From NCBI RefSeq assembly GCF_902497995.1, contig NZ_CABVII010000024.1, positions 36,623 through 100,622 on the forward strand: DNA of 64,000 nt, given 5' to 3'. The stretch comes from Pseudomonas fluorescens. Lineage in GTDB: Bacteria > Pseudomonadota > Gammaproteobacteria > Pseudomonadales > Pseudomonadaceae. Shown here one piece after another: positions 31,678 through 39,573 of the stretch (its first letter is position 1; every line of letters starts with the position of its first letter). Below the pieces are notes generated by a model. It was not told where the DNA came from and did not search any database. It saw only the letters and a list, made by a program, of their open reading frames with translations. The translations under genes and the position numbers were made by a program.

Positions 31678-33396
31678 TTAGTCGCTCTTTGCATCCTTGC
31701 TGCGGATAGAGGCACTTTGCAGTGCCTTTCGTGCTTGCTGTTTGCGTAGCAGCTGCCAGTGGGAGAGCACGGTTTTCGGCGCCCAGATCTGCGGCTCGGA
31801 GGCTTCGAAGCTGTCTGCCAGTTCGCGCTCGGCCACGGTGGCCTTGGCCAGCTTGAAGGCGTGCTCCAGATCGTCGGTCTGGTTCAGCGCCTGAGCAAAC
31901 AAGGCATCGCCAAAGTAAGTGAAGTTGGCTTGTTCAGAGCAGCCGAAGGACACCCGGTCGGCCCGCGAGGCCGTCATGATCAGGGTGCGCTCGTCTTTCA
32001 GGGCCGGGATGAAGCCGCCGGAGTAGCAAGACGAAATCACGATGATCTTGTCGCGATTTTTCAGCGGTGCCAGGACGGCAGCAAGTTCGTCGGCCGGCAG
32101 ATCGGACAGTTCCATGCGCGGCTGGTCGAGCACCAGTTCATGTTCGCTGGTGCCGTGGCTGGTCAGGTACAGGAAAATCAAATCTTCCGGGCCGCTGCGC
32201 TCGGCCAGCGTCAGGGCGGCGCGGCGCAGGTTTTCCCGGGTGGCCATCGGCCGGTCGACAAGGTGGTCGCGATGGTTGACCAGGCGGATCTGGCCAAAGG
32301 CGCCGAAGCGGCTGGTGAGCATGTTGCTGACGTAATCGGACTCGCGCAGGAACACGCTTTGCTTGCCGTCACCACCAAGGGTCAGGGTGTAGAGCTCGAT
32401 CGCCGGGGTCGAGGCCGGTACGTTGGCCAACGCGTCGTCAAGCAGGCGGCCCTGGGCCAGCAAGCCGAGCTCGAGCGGGTCGGGCAGTAACTTGCCGTCG
32501 GCATCGCGCACGCGCTGGCCGTTGATCCAGGTACCGCTCTGCACCGTGCCATCGGTCAGCACCAGCGTGCCGTGACCGTTGTAATTGTCGACGTCGAATT
32601 GGCCGATATAAAAGCTGCCATCGGGCAGGTTCAATCGGCCCTGGCCGGTAAAGCGCCAGTCGTTGAACTGGCCGATATAGTGGCTGCCGTCGGCGCCGAT
32701 CATCTCGCCCTTGCCGTTGAGCGAGCCTTCCTTGAACAGGCCAAGCCAGACATCGCCGTCGGCGTTCTCGTAGCGACCCTTGCCGTGCAGTTGATTGTTC
32801 TTGAAACCGCCGACGTAGATGTCGCCATCGGCACTGTTGAATGTCCCTTTGCCTTCCAGCTGACCGTCGACGAAATGGCCGGTGAACTGATTGCCGCTGG
32901 CGTCGCCCCGCTGGCCTTCGCCGTTGGGTTTGCCGTGGGCGAACTGGCCCTGATACGAGCTGCCGTCTTCGAGCTCGAGACGCCCGAGCCCCGAGTATTG
33001 ATCGGCTTTGAATTCCCCGCGATAGGTCATGCCGTTTTCTTTGAGGGTGCCTTCACCGTCCCGTCGCCCGGCCTTGAAGCCGCCGGTATAGCTGCTGCCG
33101 CTGGTGCTCAGCTGACCCTTGCCGTCGAACAGCCCTTGATTGAAAGACCCGCGATAGACTTCGCCGTTACTGCCGTGCCATTCGCCCTGGCCATGCCATT
33201 GGCCCTGATCGAACCCGCCGGCGTACCAGCTGCCGTTCGGATAGTCGACGCGGCCCTGGCCTTGCAGCAAGCCATTGACCAGATCGCCACGATAGCGACC
33301 GCCGTCCGGCAGGCGGGCGTCGGGAGGCAACAGTGATTCGCCATCGCCGCAAGCGGTGAGTAATAGGGTCAAGGCAAGGAGTGCTAGTGAGCGCAT
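31678..33396 (-). CDS. Lipoprotein with MORN repeats and a caspase-like C13 peptidase domain
   Basis: 572 residues. The N-terminus is a lipoprotein signal (MRSLALLALTLLLTAC). Eleven MORN repeats plus a partial twelfth follow, each about 23 residues with the GxYxGxFxxGxxxGxG pattern (for example GEVYRGSFNQGLFDGKGQ). The C-terminal domain is caspase/legumain-like: LIFLYLTSHGTS with His414 and KIIVISSCYSGGF with Cys457 form the catalytic dyad, and an ITASRAD-like block follows. It is predicted to face the periplasm. MORN repeats usually bind lipid or protein, so a membrane-tethered protease is plausible. ATG 33396 starts the signal peptide. Confidence 0.88.
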   Translation of the reverse strand: MRSLALLALTLLLTACGDGESLLPPDARLPDGGRYRGDLVNGLLQGQGRVDYPNGSWYAGGFDQGQWHGQGEWHGSNGEVYRGSFNQGLFDGKGQLSTSGSSYTGGFKAGRRDGEGTLKENGMTYRGEFKADQYSGLGRLELEDGSSYQGQFAHGKPNGEGQRGDASGNQFTGHFVDGQLEGKGTFNSADGDIYVGGFKNNQLHGKGRYENADGDVWLGLFKEGSLNGKGEMIGADGSHYIGQFNDWRFTGQGRLNLPDGSFYIGQFDVDNYNGHGTLVLTDGTVQSGTWINGQRVRDADGKLLPDPLELGLLAQGRLLDDALANVPASTPAIELYTLTLGGDGKQSVFLRESDYVSNMLTSRFGAFGQIRLVNHRDHLVDRPMATRENLRRAALTLAERSGPEDLIFLYLTSHGTSEHELVLDQPRMELSDLPADELAAVLAPLKNRDKIIVISSCYSGGFIPALKDERTLIMTASRADRVSFGCSEQANFTYFGDALFAQALNQTDDLEHAFKLAKATVAERELADSFEASEPQIWAPKTVLSHWQLLRKQQARKALQSASIRSKDAKSD

Positions 33397-33508
33397 AGCG
33401 GGATCCGGGCAATTAGGCGACCGAGTATGCCGCAGCTCGGTGTCCTTACATAGCCAGGACAAAGGAGAGGGCGCGAAACAGCGTGAGCTGCTTCGCCTCC
33501 GGGATGGT

Positions 33509-33964
33509 TTATACGAAGCAGAGGGACAAGGGTTGCGCGATATACGCCGGTTTTTCCGAGCCTTCGATTTCCAGGGTGGCGGTGGCCTTGAGCAGCCATT
33601 GGCCGGGTTTTTTCTCGGTGACTTCGGTCAGATCGACCTTGAGTCGCACTTTCGAGTCGACCTTGACCGGCTGAATGAAACGCACGCTGTCGAGGCCGTA
33701 ATTGACCACCATCTTCAAGCCTTCAGGCATGACGAGGATGTCTTCCATCAGTTTGGGGATCAGCGACAGCGACAGGAAACCGTGTGCAATGGTGCTGCCA
33801 AATGGCGTTTGCGCGGCTTTGACCGGGTCGACGTGGATGAACTGATAGTCCCCTGTGGCTTCGGCGAACAGGTTGATGCGCTCCTGATCGATGGTGAGCC
33901 ATTCGGAACGTCCGAGTTCCTTGCCGATATAATCTTTGAGCTCTGCAACGGGAACATAGGGCAT
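33509..33964 (-). CDS. MaoC-family (R)-specific enoyl-CoA hydratase-like protein
   Basis: 151-residue hot-dog-fold protein. The hydratase signature is ATGDYQFIHVDPVKAAQTPF followed by IAHGFLSLSLIPKLM, containing the catalytic Asp and His. Probably hydrates enoyl-CoA or acts on a related thioester; the exact substrate is unknown. Starts MPYVPVAELKDYIGKELG behind a GGAGGGT-like site. It is a single gene upstream of the divergent LrgAB-like pair. Confidence 0.9.
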   Translation of the reverse strand: MPYVPVAELKDYIGKELGRSEWLTIDQERINLFAEATGDYQFIHVDPVKAAQTPFGSTIAHGFLSLSLIPKLMEDILVMPEGLKMVVNYGLDSVRFIQPVKVDSKVRLKVDLTEVTEKKPGQWLLKATATLEIEGSEKPAYIAQPLSLCFV

Positions 33965-34161
33965 TGAGACCCTCCTTGGGTTCATCGGTTTTATAGTTTT
34001 GAGGTGGGGGGATTTGACCTCCCGGATTACCTCTTTAGATCAACATGGCAAATGGCTCCGGTCAACTGTCCATGCTTCTTGCGAATGCCGATCCATAGCG
34101 TCGGCATGTTTATAATGCGCAACCCGCCATTGCGGGTGACGGGTTTTGCGGGAGATGAAGG

Positions 34162-34524
34162 ATGTTGTTACGTGGCCTGACCTGGCTGGTGCTGTTCCAA
34201 TTGCTCGGGACCGCCCTCAACCATTTGTTTTTGCCGGTGCTACCGGGGCCGATCATCGGCCTGCTGCTGTTGCTGGTGTTTCTGATCAGCCGTGGCCAGG
34301 TCGGTGAGCCGCTGAACCTGGCGGCCAGCAGTCTGCTGCGCTACCTGCCGTTGCTGCTGGTGCCACCGGCCGTGGGCGTGATGGTTTACGCCGCCGATAT
34401 CGCGGCGGACTTCTGGGCCATCGTCGGCGCGCTGGTGTTGTCGCTGGTGCTGTCCCTGGCGTTTGCCGGAGTCTTGATGCAGCGCATGATCAAGCGTCAC
34501 GCGCCTCATGAGGACGGCCAATGA
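34162..34524 (+). CDS. CidA/LrgA-family holin-like membrane protein
   Basis: 120-residue protein with four hydrophobic segments. PVLPGPIIGLLLLLVFLI is the LrgA/CidA hallmark, with LLVPPAVGVMVY following. The family modulates murein hydrolase activity or metabolite export across the inner membrane. It overlaps the LrgB-like gene by 4 bp; the pair acts together in all known cases. Confidence 0.9.
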   Translation: MLLRGLTWLVLFQLLGTALNHLFLPVLPGPIIGLLLLLVFLISRGQVGEPLNLAASSLLRYLPLLLVPPAVGVMVYAADIAADFWAIVGALVLSLVLSLAFAGVLMQRMIKRHAPHEDGQ

Positions 34525-35237
34525 TCTTCGACTGGCACGGAGCCTGGGCATCGGTGATTCATCATCCGTTATTCGGCATTGGCGTGACCCTGGGCGCCTA
34601 TCAATTGGTGTTGGCGGCGTTCGAGAAAACCCGCTGGATCTTTCTGCAACCGGTGCTGGTTTCCATGCTGCTGGTGATCGGTGTGCTGGTGGGATGCGGC
34701 CTGACCTACGCTGAATACCGCAAGAGCACCGAGATTCTCAGCATCTTGCTCGGCCCCGCAACGGTCGCGCTGGCGGTGCCGCTTTACCTCAACCTGCGGC
34801 GGATTCGTCAGTTGTTCTGGCCGATATTTACTACGCTGGTGATAGGCGGCGTGGTTGCCACGGGCATGGGCGTATTGCTGGGCTGGTGGTTTGGCGCCGA
34901 ACACATGATCCTGATGACCATGGCGCCGAAGTCGGTGACATCGCCGATTGCCATGCTGGTGGCCGAGCAGATCGGTGGCGTCGCGGCGCTGGCGGCGGTG
35001 TTCGTGTTGATCACCGGGGTGATCGGGGCGATCTTCGGGCCGAGTCTTTTGACCCGGCTCGGGGTCCACAGTCCTGAAGCCCGCGGCATGGCCCTGGGCA
35101 TGACCGCCCACGCGGTCGGCACGGCGGTGGCGATGCAGGAAAGTGAAGAGTGCGGCGCCTTCGCGGCGCTGGCGATGAGTCTGATGGGCGTGGCCACGGC
35201 GGTGTTCCTGCCGTTGGCAGTGTCGATGGTGGTGTAA
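34521..35237 (+). CDS. CidB/LrgB-family membrane protein
   Basis: 238-residue polytopic membrane protein. Family blocks are LLGPATVALAVPLYLN, MAPKSVTSPIAMLVAEQIGG and GMTAHAVGTAVAMQESEECG. Partner of the upstream LrgA-like protein and translationally coupled to it. A LON-domain gene follows after 10 bp on the same strand, possibly in the same transcript. Confidence 0.92.
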   Translation: MIFDWHGAWASVIHHPLFGIGVTLGAYQLVLAAFEKTRWIFLQPVLVSMLLVIGVLVGCGLTYAEYRKSTEILSILLGPATVALAVPLYLNLRRIRQLFWPIFTTLVIGGVVATGMGVLLGWWFGAEHMILMTMAPKSVTSPIAMLVAEQIGGVAALAAVFVLITGVIGAIFGPSLLTRLGVHSPEARGMALGMTAHAVGTAVAMQESEECGAFAALAMSLMGVATAVFLPLAVSMVV

Positions 35238-35247
35238 GGAAATATTT

Positions 35248-35838
35248 ATGAGCTTGCCGCTTTTTCCGCTGAACACGGTGCTGTTTCCTGGCTGCATCCT
35301 CGACTTGCAGATTTTCGAGGCGCGCTACCTGGACATGATCGGCCGCTGCATGAAACAGGGCGGCGGCTTCGGCGTGGTGTGCATTCTCGATGGCGAAGAA
35401 GTTGGCATCGCTCCGGCGGGCTATGCGCTCGTCGGGTGCGAAGCGCGGATCACCGATTTCAAGCAGCAGGACAATGGCCTGCTGGGCATTCGGGTGCAGG
35501 GCGGGCGGCGTTTCCACGTGGTGCGCACCGAAGTGCAGCGCGATCAGTTGATTGTCGCCGAGGTCCAGTGGCTGGAAGACGAACCCGAACAACCGCTCCA
35601 GGACGAGGACGCCGATTTGGTCGCGCTGCTCAAGGCCTTGGCGGAACACCCGATGGTCGAAGCCCTGAATATGGGCAACGAAGCGATCGGGCAACAATCG
35701 CTGGCTAATCAGTTGGCGTATTTGCTGCCGTTCGCCGAGTTGGACAAGATCGATCTGTTGCAACTTGACGATCCGCAGCAGCGGCTGGACGCGATCCAGG
35801 CGCTGCTGGATGAGTTGCAAGGGGAGTTGTTTGCCTGA
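35248..35838 (+). CDS. LON N-terminal (substrate-binding) domain protein
   Basis: 196 residues: MSLPLFPLNTVLFPGCILDLQIFEARYLDMI is the LON substrate-binding domain start, with no ATPase or protease part. Such stand-alone proteins are widespread; their role is unknown and may be peptide or protein binding. It sits 10 bp after the LrgB-like gene. A hairpin follows the stop. Confidence 0.9.
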   Translation: MSLPLFPLNTVLFPGCILDLQIFEARYLDMIGRCMKQGGGFGVVCILDGEEVGIAPAGYALVGCEARITDFKQQDNGLLGIRVQGGRRFHVVRTEVQRDQLIVAEVQWLEDEPEQPLQDEDADLVALLKALAEHPMVEALNMGNEAIGQQSLANQLAYLLPFAELDKIDLLQLDDPQQRLDAIQALLDELQGELFA

Positions 35839-35895
35839 GGCGCTGGTGACGGTCTGGCAGGTTTAACGCCCCTTCGACAGTCAAGCATGTGGCAA

Positions 35896-35926
35896 ACCTG
35901 GCGTGACGATAAACGTCATGCCAGGT
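35896..35926. terminator. Hairpin between convergent genes
   Basis: ACCTGGCGTGACG-ATAAA-CGTCATGCCAGGT is a 13-bp stem with one mismatch. It lies between the LON-domain gene and the convergent pore/RTX gene and probably ends transcripts from both sides, although T-runs are absent. Confidence 0.55.
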
Positions 35927-35946
35927 GTGTATCTAATCAGTACGGG

Positions 35947-38900
35947 TCAGGCTTTCTCGATCGGTACTATCAACAGATCCTCGGGTTGGATGCGATACTC
36001 CGGATCCGTATCGATTCCCCAATAATCGTTCGTCGAGTTGTAGTGCACCGTGCCGTGAGTTCGTGACGAGAAGTCGATGTTTTTAACAACAACCGTTACG
36101 GCCAGTTCGTTTCGTTCCTGGTGCGCACGAATGTCAGCCAACAGGGCGTCGATGCTGGCGTAGCCTTGTGCGTTCATCACATAGAGTTGCAGCACTTCAA
36201 ATAAAAGTTCGACGGTATAAATATTTCCAGATGAAGTTGCCACGCTGATGGATTCCACCGGTCCCGGGTGGTCCAGGCTCGGCAACTGGACCACCGCGCT
36301 ACCGACTTGCAGGTTTTCGGACGTCAGCCGTATTTCGTTGCGCGTTACAGTTTCTTTCATTTCGGTACTGAAGAGCGTCCAGGTCGATGCGTCAGAGGTT
36401 TGTGCGATGGCGCCAGGTGTGGACAGGCTGAGCAGGGTGTCGCTGACAGGATAGACATCGTAGTTCGAGGCTTGGCCATGCAGTACGTAGATACCGGTAT
36501 GTGGAGGTGCGGGAAATTTAACCTGCTGGGGAGTGGTGGCGAGCAAAAATGGCTTTATTCGTATGGGGCTGATAAAGCGATAGTGGCCGTGCCGAGGCTT
36601 CAGGCATTCCCAGGCCATACGTGATTTGTGACCCGGCGTGGCGGCGTCTTCAATGTAGGAAATGTGCGGGGGAGTTAGCCGATAGGATTTGCCATCCTGC
36701 ATAACCAGTACAATGTCATGCGCGCTGTGAACGCCGGCGATCCGAATACTGCCACTCGTATGGGCCGCAGTTTTTGGCTGTGGTATTTCGCGAATGATGC
36801 CTGTGAAATTAATAATTTTCGAGGGCAGCCAAACCCATATATTGAAATTTGAGTACGTCAGGTAGGTATAGTCCGAGGTGCCAATGTTCGCTTCCATGTC
36901 ATAACTGACTCTGATTTCAAATATTTCTTCATTTGTGTAATCCAAATAAAACACCGCGGAAGTTTCGGGTGTGTTGGCGTAAGCGATGAAATCGACTCTG
37001 CGGCCAGCGCGTGAAACAAAGTTGTGCGTCGACTCCAGCTCGCCGATCACTACGGTTCCGCTGTTGGCGATGTGCGGGGCAGGCGCGGGCTGTCCGCCGG
37101 TCACTATGCATTCTACGTCGTAAGCGGCTGAGTCAGTCAGATGAGAAGGCAAGAGGGGCGTCAGCTGGTAACTGTCCCGGGTTTTAAACAGCAACCGATT
37201 GTTTTTCACCTGACGCTGACCGTCGACATGTTCGTAGACATTCTCGATGGTCAACACGTGTTCGGGGAGTTCGCCCTCCTTGCCCCGCAACGAACGGATG
37301 ACCAGCGAAGTATCGATGATCTGCCAGTGTTGAATGCGCTCCATTGGCCAGTCGAATACGACAAGGCTCGATTGTTCGCCGTCTTCGACAATGGTCACTC
37401 GAGCCGTGGTGTCGGCGATGAAGTAGCGATCTGTACCGGGGCCGCCATCAACCCGACAGTCCGGCCCGCGGATCGCGATGGTGTCACCGCCAGGTCCGGC
37501 ATTGATCTGGTCGTTACCGTTGGCCGAGATCTGGTCGGCCATGTCGCTCCCGGTGACCCGATTCAAACCGCTTCGCAAGGTCGAGATGTTTTCGATGGAT
37601 TTGAGCTGCGCGACCGGGATGTCGTCTTTCGCAGGGTCTTGGTGGCGCAAGGCAACCTTGCCGGTCTGCAGATTGATGTCGTAACCGACATGACGGGTAT
37701 CAGTGGCCGGAAGGGATCCCTCGAAGGTCAGTGTGTCGGAACCCTCGCCCCCGTCAAGAATGCTGGTTCGGGCAGGTCGCAGTGGCCGGTTCAGTTCCGC
37801 TTCGGTTGTTTCGAAGTAAAACCCGTCATCCTTGTCGCCGCCGGTCAGTGCCTTGGCGCCCTCCCGATAGCGGAAGGCATTGGGCTTGTCCTTGACGCCG
37901 AAGACCTTGTCATTGCCGTCACCAAGCCGCCAAAAAACCCCTTTATTTTCACCTGGGCTTCCTTTGACGCTGCCGTTGAGGTTTGGCGGGATCCCATCAC
38001 GAGCATCGATAACGTCGTCTGTACCAACGATAACCGGCTCGTTATCAAGTTCGTACGGTTGTTCCCCGGCGTTTTCGTCCCATTGGTAGTGCCAGATTTT
38101 GATGGTCCGCAGCGTAACGTCGAAACTGCCGTTTACAATGTATTCCAGTTGGTCTTTATACGCGCCTTCAAGCAAGTCTTTTGTCGAGAGCTCTAACTGA
38201 AGGCTGTAATCGCTGAGGGTCTTGGCAATCTTGTGGCGATCCATCACGTGCTGATCCAGCTTGACCCCCCAGAAGGCGAACCAGCCAGCGCGCAGACGTT
38301 CGTGAGCGCTCAGTTCAATATAATCATCAATGTCGTCCACGATCCGCGCGGCCCGGTAGATTTCCGCTCCAACGATGAGTATGGCGGCGGCAGCGATGCC
38401 AACAGGTCCGGCGACACTTCCGTAACCGGCCAGCGCCGCCGCGCCCAATACAAGGCTGAGGCTCGCGCTGGCCACGCTTACGCCGCCACTGACATAATGG
38501 TCCTGGGCCACCTTGCCTTGCGAGGCGGCGGCGGCATTAAAGGCATTGACGGCACTGATAACGTCAAACGGCAGGGTGATCACGCTGGCAAATAGCCCGG
38601 CCCCCCGACTGAATACGCTGCCTACCGATGTGGCGGAAAACCGTTTGAGTACGACAGCGCCGCTCTCGATCATCGCAACGCCGCCCTTGGTCAGGCCTCG
38701 TTCGACGATCAACGAACCCACTTCACTCGCAATCGATGCACCGTTGAACACCGCTTCGCCCGTGTCGCCAACCTTGAGGGCTTCCATGGCCCCCCTGAAG
38801 CCACTATAGATTCCGAAGGCCTGCATCCCTACGCCTGTGCCGCCCAGCACATAGTTTTTGGTCTTGGCCCAGCGTGGATACTGGTTAACGGACTCGACGG

Positions 38901-39462
38901 AATGAATGTCCAGTTTTTGCGCCGCCTTGCTTAGCTTGTCGAGGCGATCCAGCGAGCTGCCCGGTATCAGCGGATCCGAGCCGACGAACAGGGGAGGGGC
39001 GTCGACCGAGCGGCTCATGGCTATTTCATAGAACAGAGTGGCTACGGTGCCACTGTCTGAGGTTTTCACGGATTTAACACGGACCTCCACCTTGGTTGAG
39101 TCAAAACTCAGTCCATCCACAAAAAACTGGTCGGGGGTTTGCATGTTCGCGTTTGCCGTGCTGATGGCGCGGCCATGCACCATCGCGCCCAAGGCCTTGA
39201 GTTCTACGCGAGTGATGTTGGAGTTGCCAAATCGCAAGGGCCCGAACTGTTTATCAAGGATTTTGAGTGAGCGAGGGGATACCTGGCTTGGGTGTGTTGT
39301 GTCTGGCGCTTCCGTGGGGGCAGGTGTCAAAGGTGGCGCGCTGGGGAGCGTATCAATTTTTCCGGCTGCCGGCGCATGACTGTTGGCCGAAGCGCCGATC
39401 GCCGTTACCTGAAGGGGGCGGTGGGTTGCACTTTCCATGGCGGGTTCGATAAGTTGTGCCAT
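35947..39462 (-). CDS. Putative toxin: TcdA/TcdB-type pore-forming domain with RTX-like repeats
   Basis: 1171-residue protein without a classical signal peptide. Residues about 200-450 resemble the pore-forming/translocation region of TcdA/TcdB-type toxins: NYVLGGTGVGMQAFGIYSGF, then a series of Gly/Ala-rich hydrophobic helices (VASASLSLVLGAAALAGYGS; VGIAAAAILIVGAEIYRAAR) ending VDDIDDYIELSAHERLRAG. Residues about 490-690 carry calcium-type RTX repeats (GDGNDKVFG, GGEGSDTLTF, GNDQINAGPGGDTIA, GGPGTDRYFI). The C-terminal 450 residues are beta-rich and unrecognised. It follows the ART-like gene by 111 bp on the same strand. The family call is from pattern, not a search. Confidence 0.68.
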   Translation of the reverse strand: MAQLIEPAMESATHRPLQVTAIGASANSHAPAAGKIDTLPSAPPLTPAPTEAPDTTHPSQVSPRSLKILDKQFGPLRFGNSNITRVELKALGAMVHGRAISTANANMQTPDQFFVDGLSFDSTKVEVRVKSVKTSDSGTVATLFYEIAMSRSVDAPPLFVGSDPLIPGSSLDRLDKLSKAAQKLDIHSVESVNQYPRWAKTKNYVLGGTGVGMQAFGIYSGFRGAMEALKVGDTGEAVFNGASIASEVGSLIVERGLTKGGVAMIESGAVVLKRFSATSVGSVFSRGAGLFASVITLPFDVISAVNAFNAAAASQGKVAQDHYVSGGVSVASASLSLVLGAAALAGYGSVAGPVGIAAAAILIVGAEIYRAARIVDDIDDYIELSAHERLRAGWFAFWGVKLDQHVMDRHKIAKTLSDYSLQLELSTKDLLEGAYKDQLEYIVNGSFDVTLRTIKIWHYQWDENAGEQPYELDNEPVIVGTDDVIDARDGIPPNLNGSVKGSPGENKGVFWRLGDGNDKVFGVKDKPNAFRYREGAKALTGGDKDDGFYFETTEAELNRPLRPARTSILDGGEGSDTLTFEGSLPATDTRHVGYDINLQTGKVALRHQDPAKDDIPVAQLKSIENISTLRSGLNRVTGSDMADQISANGNDQINAGPGGDTIAIRGPDCRVDGGPGTDRYFIADTTARVTIVEDGEQSSLVVFDWPMERIQHWQIIDTSLVIRSLRGKEGELPEHVLTIENVYEHVDGQRQVKNNRLLFKTRDSYQLTPLLPSHLTDSAAYDVECIVTGGQPAPAPHIANSGTVVIGELESTHNFVSRAGRRVDFIAYANTPETSAVFYLDYTNEEIFEIRVSYDMEANIGTSDYTYLTYSNFNIWVWLPSKIINFTGIIREIPQPKTAAHTSGSIRIAGVHSAHDIVLVMQDGKSYRLTPPHISYIEDAATPGHKSRMAWECLKPRHGHYRFISPIRIKPFLLATTPQQVKFPAPPHTGIYVLHGQASNYDVYPVSDTLLSLSTPGAIAQTSDASTWTLFSTEMKETVTRNEIRLTSENLQVGSAVVQLPSLDHPGPVESISVATSSGNIYTVELLFEVLQLYVMNAQGYASIDALLADIRAHQERNELAVTVVVKNIDFSSRTHGTVHYNSTNDYWGIDTDPEYRIQPEDLLIVPIEKA

Positions 39463-39573
39463 TGTTTAATCCTTTAAATAATGAGCGTTTTAAAATACAA
39501 ATTTTCGTATGGGTGTCAGGCCCATGTATGAGCATGAAAGATGAAGAAGGCGGCCCTTTAAAAAACCTGAAGC

